This document shows, piece after piece, positions 1 to 5,436 of a DNA stretch of 6,095 nt. Below the pieces are notes generated by a model. It was not told the DNA's origin. It saw only the letters and a program-made list of their open reading frames with translations, and searched no databases. The first letter of the stretch is position 1. Each line of letters opens with the position of its first letter. The position numbers and the translations under genes were made by a program. The DNA is from Chlamydia trachomatis (GTDB lineage Bacteria > Chlamydiota > Chlamydiia > Chlamydiales > JAAKFR01): positions 1 to 6,095 of the forward strand of contig CAMAUB010000087.1 in assembly GCA_945861315.1 (NCBI GenBank), in the 5' to 3' direction.

Positions 1-216
1 TAACTCAGTTGAGGGCGCCCTACTTTACTAGTTCGAAAAAACAACTGGTGGCATGTCTCTGGGCCTGACCACGAATAGCAGGTAGACCTTAAAGAAATTT
101 AAAGGTCGTTAAAAACTCGAAACTAGATCAAGTGGTTGCAAAAGAGATACAAAAAGTTAGGGATAAAGATTATGGCTTGACGAATTCACATAGCAGGTTA
201 GTAATGAATAACCTGT
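1..216. other. Intergenic stretch downstream of hsp70, no supported gene
   Basis: No reading frame here has both a start and family-like content. The plus strand is open from 93 to 233 (46 codons) but lacks a good start and runs into the end of hsp70. A minus-strand frame below position 88 is broken by stops. An imperfect inverted repeat lies at 85-107 (gacctt / aaggtc arms around an AT-rich centre) with no T-run on either side. The words tagcaggta and tagcaggtta recur at 76-84 and 191-200. In other bacteria the DUF2760/Hsp70 pair is often followed by a second, larger Hsp70-like gene; I see no trace of it here, though it could lie beyond the edge. Confidence 0.5.
194..215 (-). terminator. Hairpin just past the hsp70 stop, possible weak terminator
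   Basis: A perfect 7-bp inverted repeat (CAGGTTA at 194-200, TAACCTG at 209-215) with an 8-nt loop starts two bases past the hsp70 TAG. It is well placed to end the operon transcript or protect its 3' end. No T-run follows on the minus strand, so it is not a canonical intrinsic terminator. Confidence 0.35.
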
Positions 217-1809
217 CTAATTCCTCACATTAAACTCAGGTTTCCAGCGATGACTTTCGCTGGAACACCACAGCTGTAGAGTGCCAACCTCAGTCAGCTT
301 GGCACTTAACTTAACAGAAGCAAAACTCTTCTTTTCAGACTCTAAGAGCGTTTCAATCGGATGAAGTTCTGTAAGCTTATCAATTGAGGTTACCTCATTT
401 GATTTTGGATGAGAGAAAAAGCGGAAAAGAGCGGATTCTCCAAGGCGGAGAGTAAATATCTCTTCAAGTTGACGCTCACTTCCCTCCTCCATTCCAAAAG
501 GGACAATACAAATGGGGCGAATCATCGGTGGCAACCCAGGAACAGCAGGCGCAGATCCTTCAACACCAATATAATAACTGCGAGCAGAAGGGGTGCGCAC
601 GCGAATTCCTTCTCCTAAGCGCACACGTCCGTAATAGGCAGCACCGCGGCAAACAGCTTCATCAAGATCGGCATCGGGCAAAATAGAAATCGGCTGCCCT
701 CGCCAAGCAGTGAGTTGCTCTGCAACTCTTTTCTGGAAAAGCTTAGATTTCATCGTTCCACCATTGAATAAAACAGCTGTTGGCATTTCAACCAAAAAGG
801 AGGCAAGATGGGCGGTGATGCGCGGATCTTGTACATAGGGAAGGGCCAAAGTTGTTAGACCCATGCGTTGCCCTTTTTTGACAGGTTCATCAAAAGGAAC
901 TAGAGGGAAAAAGCCATTGACTAGAAAAGTTTCACACTCTTGAAGCGTCAGTGTTGTTTTGAGCATCCCACCAATTAAGGAGCTCCCCCGCCCTGGAATT
1001 GTAATGCTCACCTCTTCCTTGCCAGAGAGCAATTGCTCTTTTGCAGCACGGGCTGAATGTACAAGCGCTCGCATCTGCCACGCATCAAGTGCTCCTAATT
1101 TCCCTTTTGCGAAATGCGCAAGAGCTAAATCGATATTGTCTCCGCCTAGTAAAAGATGCTCCCCTACGGCAATGCGTTCAAGATCAAGATTTCCATCTTT
1201 GTCGTGAATGCGAATGAGGCTAAAGTCAGTTGTTCCACCCCCAATATCAACAACAAGGACAAGATCTCCAATACGAAGATGATCGCGCCAATTTTCTTGA
1301 TGTCGATGGATCCAATCATAAAAAGCGGCAAGCGGTTCTTCGATAAGAACTGTTTGAGGAAAGCTAGCTAGAGCTGCTGCCTCTTCAACAAGCTGCCGAG
1401 CTGATGGATCAAATGAGGCAGGAACGGTGACAATCACCTCCTTTTGCGCAAAATCGCCATATGCTTTTTTTAAATGAGCAAGATAGGCGCTACACGCTTG
1501 AAGTGGACTCCATTTTTGTTCACATTCACCAAGTGGTAAAAAAGGCTCTCTTCGATCAATCCCATCATGGCAAAGCCACGACTTCGCCGATGAAATAACT
1601 CGATCTGGAACTTCTGAAGCACACTCACGGGCATAAAGACCCACAATTGATTCCCCCTCTGGTGAGCAAAAGAGAAAAGAGGGAAGTACTCTTTGTTTTG
1701 CCACCAAATCTTTATCAATTTGCTGCTCAATCTGGACAACTTCTATCACTCCATTACAATCATGAGCTAGAGCGCAATTCGTCGTTCCTAAATCAATGCC
1801 AATGGTCAT
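217..1809 (-). CDS. Hsp70 family protein, short-tailed DnaK-like, DUF2760-linked type
   Basis: This 530-residue Hsp70-family ATPase would couple ATP hydrolysis to binding of a client or partner in the cytoplasm. Actin-fold motifs appear in order: phosphate-1 loop GIDLGTTN (4-11), EEPLAAFY with the conserved proline (157-164), phosphate-2 loop VDIGGGTTD (187-195), the adenosine-contact FNGGTMKS (348-355) and DEAVCRGAAYYG (383-394). Only about 130 residues follow the nucleotide-binding domain, far fewer than in DnaK (about 640 residues in all), and there is no helical lid or EEVD-like tail. The C-terminus RWKPEFNVRN resembles the usual ending of Hsp70s paired with DUF2760, so the gene is probably full length. 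The ATG follows the DUF2760 TAG with no spacer, and GAGG 8 nt upstream, inside that gene, is the likely ribosome binding site. It is not canonical dnaK; its client is unknown. Confidence 0.93.
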   Translation of the reverse strand: MTIGIDLGTTNCALAHDCNGVIEVVQIEQQIDKDLVAKQRVLPSFLFCSPEGESIVGLYARECASEVPDRVISSAKSWLCHDGIDRREPFLPLGECEQKWSPLQACSAYLAHLKKAYGDFAQKEVIVTVPASFDPSARQLVEEAAALASFPQTVLIEEPLAAFYDWIHRHQENWRDHLRIGDLVLVVDIGGGTTDFSLIRIHDKDGNLDLERIAVGEHLLLGGDNIDLALAHFAKGKLGALDAWQMRALVHSARAAKEQLLSGKEEVSITIPGRGSSLIGGMLKTTLTLQECETFLVNGFFPLVPFDEPVKKGQRMGLTTLALPYVQDPRITAHLASFLVEMPTAVLFNGGTMKSKLFQKRVAEQLTAWRGQPISILPDADLDEAVCRGAAYYGRVRLGEGIRVRTPSARSYYIGVEGSAPAVPGLPPMIRPICIVPFGMEEGSERQLEEIFTLRLGESALFRFFSHPKSNEVTSIDKLTELHPIETLLESEKKSFASVKLSAKLTEVGTLQLWCSSESHRWKPEFNVRN

Positions 1810-2277
1810 CTACACAACCTCTACTTCGGCAGGACAAATCAATGTTTGATCTCTTTCATGAATCTCTTTTGGAAGCGCATGTTTGCTCGCTCTCCATCCT
1901 CGATGACGAATCACACCTTTATAGGGCGGTTTTCCGCGCACATTTCCAACAACTTTCACACTTTGACGATCATAATCTTCTGATAGAGAAACCTCTTCTC
2001 CCTCCAACTGATCAAAATAGGGACGAATAGAGAGCCACTGCTCCAAACTTTTTTCACAAGCGTTATGCACTTGACGTACTGCAGCACCTACTTGCTCATC
2101 TGTAAATCCAGAGATATCTTCTTTTAAGAAATCAATCAATCTTCCTTGCTTTTGAAGCAAGTAAAGTAGTTTGAGTTGAGAAGAATCTTTTTTTTCATCT
2201 TTCGCACCCTCTAAGAAATATTTGGCACCTTTTGGATCTTTGAATGCTTTAAAAAAAGCTTTAAGCGCTAATAACAT
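1810..2277 (-). CDS. DUF2760 domain-containing protein
   Basis: This 155-residue soluble protein has the features of the DUF2760 family across most of its length. These are a basic N-terminal helix (residues 1-18, LLALKAFFKAFKDPKGA), LLQKQGRLIDFLKEDISGF (about 40-58), the helical stretch DEQVGAAVRQVHNACEKSLEQ (60-80), VVGNVRGKPPYKGVIRHRGW (about 109-128), then a short tail with LP. I see no signal peptide, membrane segment or catalytic motif, and the family's function is unknown to me. The ATG is set by AGGAG 5 nt upstream (2283-2287). Its stop abuts the hsp70 start, and this pairing recurs across distant bacteria, which implies that the two act together, for example as an adaptor or dedicated client of the Hsp70. 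That role is inference. Confidence 0.9.
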   Translation of the reverse strand: MLLALKAFFKAFKDPKGAKYFLEGAKDEKKDSSQLKLLYLLQKQGRLIDFLKEDISGFTDEQVGAAVRQVHNACEKSLEQWLSIRPYFDQLEGEEVSLSEDYDRQSVKVVGNVRGKPPYKGVIRHRGWRASKHALPKEIHERDQTLICPAEVEVV

Positions 2278-2282
2278 TTTAT

Positions 2283-2287
2283 CTCCT
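2283..2287 (-). promoter_or_regulatory. Ribosome binding site of the DUF2760 gene
   Basis: AGGAG on the minus strand, 5 nt before the ATG at 2277. It fixes the start and suggests strong independent initiation for the DUF2760/hsp70 pair. Confidence 0.8.
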
Positions 2288-2317
2288 GATTTTCCAGGCT
2301 ATTTTCCAAAGTAACAC

Positions 2318-2341
2318 GATAAAAATCCAGTTGATTTTATC
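2318..2341 (-). terminator. AT-rich hairpin between the barrel gene and DUF2760
   Basis: Arms GATAAAAATC and GATTTTATC pair over 9 bp with one bulged A around a 5-nt loop, 13 nt past the barrel gene stop. No T-run follows on the minus strand, so it is at best a weak terminator or a processing or attenuation site. It sits in the only real gap (76 nt) of the four-gene block and could separate expression of the two pairs. No convincing promoter was found in the gap. Confidence 0.3.
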
Positions 2342-2353
2342 CCAAAACTCAGG

Positions 2354-3463
2354 TTAATAGACTAGGTAAATACCGGCAGCAATGCCTTGAGCCCAAAAAT
2401 CTTTGTTATGGAGATAAAATTTCGGAGCGCTGGTTCCAATAAGAGTGCCTCCCTCTTGTTGTGTGATGTTTAGGTTAAAGTCGATTTGTTCCCCAGCTAA
2501 AGCGACCTTTGGCCAGTAGATTAAATCATAACCAACTTGAAAAAAGAGATGCCCTTTTGCTCGAAAGCGCAAGCGTGCATTGAGCATAGGGACAACTTCA
2601 AATGTTCGGCGGCAGTGGGGACCTATGTTTGTTGGTAATGCAAGAAGCCCTCCCTCTGTTATTGTTCCGCCTGCATTGGTCTGCCCTTCAATGTCGGTCA
2701 CAGAAACAACATTTCCAAGTCCAACTTTAGCTCGAATTGATAAAAGAAGAAGACAAGTTGACCACTCTGCTTCCATGCCAACTAGCCCTGCATAGTAATT
2801 GTTGCGGCAATGAAAGTGGTCATTGCTCGCAGTCAATACACCAGCCGAAGTTGTCTGTGTGCTTATATCTAAATTATCTATAAGTTGAAGATAGGTAAAG
2901 CCTCCAATAAAATCTGCCGCAAAGCGCCTTGAACAGCAACGACGGTAGCGAGTGTAAAGGTCCAATCCCCAAATGCGATTGGCTGTATCGATATCAATTG
3001 CCCCATTTAGTTGCACGGATGGAAAAGCAATTAATTCAGCCGCTTGAGATGATGTTGAAACATTGAAGAATGGACGCGCAATAATTGGCCTTCCGCTGCT
3101 ATTAGATGAGAGGGTAAATCCTTTTTTTTCGGTGCCAAGACCTGTAACGCTTACTCCAAAACCAAGCACTCTTGTTGCCCAAATTCCAATATCAGCTCTT
3201 AGCCCTGACTGCGGACTATTGCCGATGGTATCATCCCCAAAAAGAATCGATGTTGTAGATAGGCCAAGCACACCTGCATTTCCTTGGACCGTTCCAATTG
3301 GACTTGTTGTAACAAGTGGAGGATAAAAACGCTCTTTGCGCCAAGCCAAAACATAGTCTGCACCACCCCACCAGCCAGCTGCATGATAGCATATCTGACC
3401 TTGGTAGCCTTCCAAAAAAGCCAATGGAGAGAGAAATAAGAGAATCCATTTTAAAGAAGACAA
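2354..3463 (-). CDS. BBP7 family outer-membrane beta-barrel protein
   Basis: Predicted outer-membrane porin-like barrel, 369 residues. A signal peptide covers about residues 1-19 (KWILLFLSPLAFLEG, cleavage near 19-23). The BBP7 N-terminal signature follows: W..GGADYVLAWRKERFYPPLV at 31-51, then GVLGLSTTSILFGD at 64-77 and GLRADIGIW at 87-95. The C-terminal family region is VGYDLIYWPKVALAGEQID at 310-328, and the protein ends in an aromatic residue (LVY), as barrel proteins usually do. Six cysteines (25, 176, 177, 219, 237, 284) could form disulfides, which would suit a chlamydial cross-linked envelope; that is inference. The start is TTG, chosen because GAGGAG lies 8 nt upstream and no ATG precedes the signal peptide. 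It overlaps the end of the peptidase gene by 13 nt, so coupled translation is likely. Confidence 0.88.
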   Translation of the reverse strand: MSSLKWILLFLSPLAFLEGYQGQICYHAAGWWGGADYVLAWRKERFYPPLVTTSPIGTVQGNAGVLGLSTTSILFGDDTIGNSPQSGLRADIGIWATRVLGFGVSVTGLGTEKKGFTLSSNSSGRPIIARPFFNVSTSSQAAELIAFPSVQLNGAIDIDTANRIWGLDLYTRYRRCCSRRFAADFIGGFTYLQLIDNLDISTQTTSAGVLTASNDHFHCRNNYYAGLVGMEAEWSTCLLLLSIRAKVGLGNVVSVTDIEGQTNAGGTITEGGLLALPTNIGPHCRRTFEVVPMLNARLRFRAKGHLFFQVGYDLIYWPKVALAGEQIDFNLNITQQEGGTLIGTSAPKFYLHNKDFWAQGIAAGIYLVY

Positions 3464-4629
3464 TAGATGTTCTCCTCTTTTCCTCCCGTGATCTGTACTG
3501 TTCGATCAGCCCTAACTAATACATCATGTTCTAAGCGCACACCAAATTCACCTGATAGGTAGATGCCAGGTTCAATTGAAAAGCAGGTGCAAGGTAAGAT
3601 CTTGCGCCGATCTGATGTCTCAAGATTATCTAAATTCGCACCAACCCCATGTACATTTGTGTCAATATTGTGCCCGGTTCGATGGATAAATTTATCTCCA
3701 AAGCCCCTCTCTTCAATGTAGTTTCTACAAACATCATCGACTTCATAACCTCGCACTTTTTCACCAGCAGCAAAACGGGCGAAGATAAATTCATATGCCT
3801 TTGTCTGTGCTTCTTTTACAACTTCAAAGATCTCCTGTTGCCTAGGTGTTGGCTCAGAGCTTGCAACCGCAACACGAGTAATATCAGCGTAGATGCTATG
3901 CGGAACATCGAGCTTACACCATAAATCAATAAGAATAAAATCCCCGATTTGGATTTCCAAAGCTGACTGCTTGGTTGCCATGTAATGTGGACATGCTGAA
4001 TTTCCATTAACAGCGCAGGTTGGACCATCTTCTGTGATACACTTTTGTGCTGTAAATTCACTTACAATAAAGTTTTGGACATCATATTCCGTGATGCGCT
4101 TCCCCTCTTTTAAGCGCTGCGCAATTATCTCCCAAACATTCGCTATAGTTTCCTCTAAAACAGAGGCTGCACGTAGATGACTCTCGATTTGACTCTCAGT
4201 TAAAACACTTGTGAAATGTTGCAGCAGATCATCTGAAGAGACCACTTCTACATTAAGGGCCTGTACCATTTCTATTGTCCCCGCATCAACGACAGAGATA
4301 TAAGGGTTGGCACCCATACTTGAATATTCCATAGCAACGCGCTTGGCATCACCTAGCAATAGCTTCAATTCCTGTTCAAGCTGTGCCCATGAAAGATAGA
4401 GTTGTTGCACCCCTGGCAGAAAATTTAAACTATCTGACTCAATCAAATGCACTAACTTCCTAGGCTCACCCTTCGCCGGAATCCAATAAAAAAAACGACG
4501 TGTGATCACAAGATGAGGTGGAATATTGAGTAACTCACGAGCAAAACGATTGGAAGCGTGATTATCATAGAGAAGCCAACCGTCAATTTCATGCTCAATT
4601 AATCGGCTTTGGATCTCTCGTATTTCCAT
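3451..4629 (-). CDS. M24 family metallopeptidase, Xaa-Pro aminopeptidase-like
   Basis: This 392-residue cytoplasmic peptidase has a creatinase-like N-terminal domain (about 1-145) and a pita-bread M24 catalytic domain (about 150-380). It likely removes N-terminal residues before proline and so helps recycle peptides. All five M24 metal ligands are visible, numbered from the ATG at 4629: D235 in LIDLW, D249 in YADITR, H320 in TGHNI, E353 in SIEPGIY and E367 in RLEHDV. The usual HE after the GH motif reads HG (VHGVG), a modest departure. A TTG at 4665 would add 12 residues, but family members normally begin close to MEIREIQSRL, so ATG 4629 is preferred; neither start has a clear ribosome binding site. 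The absence of a signal peptide argues for a cytosolic enzyme. It is the first gene of the minus-strand block. Prolidase is the main alternative. Confidence 0.88.
   Translation of the reverse strand: MEIREIQSRLIEHEIDGWLLYDNHASNRFARELLNIPPHLVITRRFFYWIPAKGEPRKLVHLIESDSLNFLPGVQQLYLSWAQLEQELKLLLGDAKRVAMEYSSMGANPYISVVDAGTIEMVQALNVEVVSSDDLLQHFTSVLTESQIESHLRAASVLEETIANVWEIIAQRLKEGKRITEYDVQNFIVSEFTAQKCITEDGPTCAVNGNSACPHYMATKQSALEIQIGDFILIDLWCKLDVPHSIYADITRVAVASSEPTPRQQEIFEVVKEAQTKAYEFIFARFAAGEKVRGYEVDDVCRNYIEERGFGDKFIHRTGHNIDTNVHGVGANLDNLETSDRRKILPCTCFSIEPGIYLSGEFGVRLEHDVLVRADRTVQITGGKEENIYCLL
3472..3477 (-). promoter_or_regulatory. Ribosome binding site that decides the TTG start of the barrel gene
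   Basis: GAGGAG on the minus strand, 8 nt before TTG at 3463 and inside the last codons of the upstream peptidase gene. A second purine block, GGAGG, lies just upstream of it. Together they support a TTG start and reinitiation by ribosomes finishing the peptidase gene. Confidence 0.75.
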
Positions 4630-4659
4630 ATGACTTTTTTTAAAGCTTTTCTGTTTATC

Positions 4660-4833
4660 ATGCAAATACTAACATCTTTCCCTGTGAAGAGATTTATTTT
4701 ATTTTTTCTAACTTTTTGCTCAGCCGCCTTTGGCCAGATAAAATCTATTGAAAGCAGCTATACCTTTGACTACGAAATTTATAAAAAAATTTCACTCTAG
4801 TTGACATCTACGTTGCTATGAAAACTTAATTTT
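4660..4833 (+). pseudogene. Broken secreted-protein gene, N-terminal remnant (possibly DUF2608/HAD-like)
   Basis: The plus strand encodes a clear signal peptide, VKRFILFFLTFCSAAFG (GTG at 4684, or ATG at 4660 with eight more residues), with cleavage likely after AAFG. QIKSIESSYTFDYEIYKKI follows, then TAG at 4798-4800. Moving to another frame just before that stop gives TLVDIYVAMKT and then TAA. TLV..DI followed by V.M resembles the first HAD motif (LVxFDIDxxL) of the DUF2608 proteins found in chlamydiae and Legionella, which begin with such a signal peptide. I therefore read this as a frameshifted, truncated remnant facing away from the peptidase gene. The signal peptide is seen directly; the family is a guess. 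It could also be a short intact secreted peptide of about 39-47 residues. No ribosome binding site is visible. Confidence 0.4.
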
Positions 4834-4935
4834 CTATATGTGAACCATATAATAGCCCATACCCAAAAATATAAATGTCCATATGCAGACGCCTATGTAC
4901 GCATAAAGGGCAAATAGCTTGTAATCAAGTTTTGC
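4834..4935 (-). pseudogene. C-terminal fragment of a DedA-like membrane protein
   Basis: The minus strand reads VAKLDYKLFALYAYIG then VCIWTFIFLGMGYY before TAG at 4834-4836. The pattern (basic/Y..F..Y..IG..IW....LGYY) matches the conserved segment of DedA/SNARE-associated (VTT) membrane proteins, in which a short loop leads into a membrane helix ending in GY. Intact members are about 200 residues and continue past this point; here the frame stops four residues after GYY, and the upstream frame meets TGA within the hairpin loop region. So both ends are gone and the fragment cannot work alone. The neighbouring TnpB piece and hairpin suggest that element insertion or a deletion cut the gene. The assignment rests on about 30 residues. 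Confidence 0.45.
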
Positions 4936-4956
4936 TACCGCTCTTCAAAACTTGAT
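4924..4956. repeat. Perfect 11-bp hairpin at the 3' edge of the TnpB fragment
   Basis: ATCAAGTTTTG (4924-4934) and CAAAACTTGAT (4946-4956) are exact inverted repeats around an 11-nt loop. The structure begins at the TnpB fragment's TGA and overlaps the DedA-like frame. Subterminal hairpins mark the ends of IS200/IS605-group elements, so it may be a right-end hairpin. It could also serve as a transcription terminator, although no long T-run follows. Confidence 0.6.
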
Positions 4957-5182
4957 CAAACATGGTCATACATAACCAAGCAGGTCTTCCCTGATTTGCG
5001 AGCTACCCAAGAGAGGGTGTTTTTCCACCGCCCAATCAAAGATCTGTTGTTTATTGCTCGCCGCATTGGCGTTGTGATCCCTCCTCCGCTTGGAGTGTAA
5101 TCTCCGATGCCAATACAATCGTATTCTTTGAAAAGGCGTTGAGCACTTGTGAACATAAACGTCTTGGTCTGTTCTCGCCGTT
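4956..5182 (-). pseudogene. TnpB-like (IS200/IS605 OrfB) fragment
   Basis: About 75 residues read as the middle-to-late part of a TnpB-type RNA-guided nuclease or transposon accessory protein. The segment REQTKTFMFTSAQRLFKEYD leads into the RuvC-II strand IGIGDYTPSGGGI, followed by MRRAINNRSLIGRWKNTLSWV and ARKSGK. The N-terminal and RuvC-I regions, the CxxC zinc finger and the RuvC-III aspartate are all missing (family length about 350-450). At the usual RuvC-II glutamate position the text reads GD rather than ED, as in some TnpB lineages. An ATG at 5156 opens a 66-codon frame, but the homologous reading continues upstream to the fold-back element, where TAA follows at 5211-5213. The fragment is bounded by a hairpin on one side and a fold-back element on the other. 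It is not expected to be active. Confidence 0.6.
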
Positions 5183-5208
5183 TATAGTCGATTAAATTTA
5201 GATTGATA
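5183..5208 (+). repeat. Left terminal inverted repeat of the fold-back element
   Basis: 26 bp starting TATAGTCGATTAAATTTA. It matches the reverse complement of 5321-5346 at 25 of 26 positions; the one difference (A for G) is at 5202. Confidence 0.8.
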
Positions 5209-5320
5209 TTTTATGGTTGCGCCAAAGCCCCGCGGTTTAATGATCACAAGTCGGTTAATATTAGAAATATTGATCAACTTGGGATCATTAAACCCCGGGT
5301 GCTTTCGCGTAACCAGAGGG

Positions 5321-5346
5321 TATCAACCTAAATTTAATCGACTATA
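5321..5346 (-). repeat. Right terminal inverted repeat of the fold-back element
   Basis: Ends TAAATTTAATCGACTATA and mirrors the left repeat with one mismatch. Beyond it, at 5347, the sequence changes to an AT-rich spacer unrelated to the left flank. Confidence 0.8.
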
Positions 5347-5349
5347 CCT

Positions 5350-5410
5350 AAAAAAACATGATATTTGTCAATAACGCGAGAAAAATTCTCTTAAAATAAG
5401 AAAATATCAT
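5350..5410 (-). terminator. Possible terminator downstream of the CPBP protease gene
   Basis: On the minus strand, ATGATATTT (from 5410) pairs with AAATATCAT (ending at 5358) over 9 bp, with a smaller GAGAA/TTCTC hairpin (5378-5390) in the 35-nt loop region, followed at once by GTTTTTTT (5357-5350). A stem plus T-run 27 nt after the protease stop suits an intrinsic terminator, although the stem is AT-rich and the loop long. Confidence 0.45.
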
Positions 5411-5436
5411 AACTTTAACCTGTATTTTTATACCAA

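Larger units (their letters stand above)
5183..5346. mobile_element. 164-bp fold-back MITE-like element
   Basis: The ends are inverted repeats of 26 bp (5183-5208 and 5321-5346, one mismatch), each beginning TATAGTCGATTAAATTTA when read inward. Inside, further inverted repeats continue: 5214-5227 with 5302-5315, 5229-5232 with 5296-5299, 5234-5245 with 5283-5294 (GGTTTAATGATC / GATCATTAAACC, perfect) and 5247-5262 with 5266-5281. With small bulges and mismatches the whole element can fold into one stem with a 3-nt loop near 5263-5265. It has no coding capacity. The TATA outer ends would suit TA-target insertion by a Tc1/mariner (IS630-type) transposase, but the duplication cannot be told from the repeat itself. 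It abuts the TnpB fragment, yet the missing part of that gene is not found on the other side. Confidence 0.75.

Noticed and set aside
1..40. Sequence recalling a tRNA D-arm (AACTCAGTTGAGGG) followed by GTTCGAA as in a T-loop
   Set aside because: The spacing between them is far too short for an anticodon arm, and no acceptor stem or CCA can be paired.
1..88. Minus-strand frame reading GLPAIRGQAQRHATS and onward
   Set aside because: Broken by stop codons within about 25 codons, no start, and no family I can name.
93..233. Plus-strand open frame of 46 codons (KLDQVVAKEIQKVRDKDYG)
   Set aside because: It follows a stop with no usable start except a late ATG, and it overlaps the hsp70 3' end; probably chance.
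1647..2030. 127-codon plus-strand open frame across the hsp70/DUF2760 junction
   Set aside because: It is antisense to two well-supported genes and shows no family features.
4630..4665. TTG at 4665 as the start of the M24 peptidase
   Set aside because: It adds 12 lysine-rich residues not typical of the family and has no ribosome binding site; ATG 4629 matches the usual N-terminus.
4801..4853. Promoter-like boxes TTGACA (4801-4806) and TATAAT (4848-4853) on the plus strand
   Set aside because: They are 41 nt apart, neither has a good partner at 16-18 nt, and no plus-strand gene follows.
5365..5390. TTGACA on the minus strand with the fold-back tip TATAGT as a possible -10 box
   Set aside because: The spacing is about 19 nt and no intact gene lies downstream on that strand.
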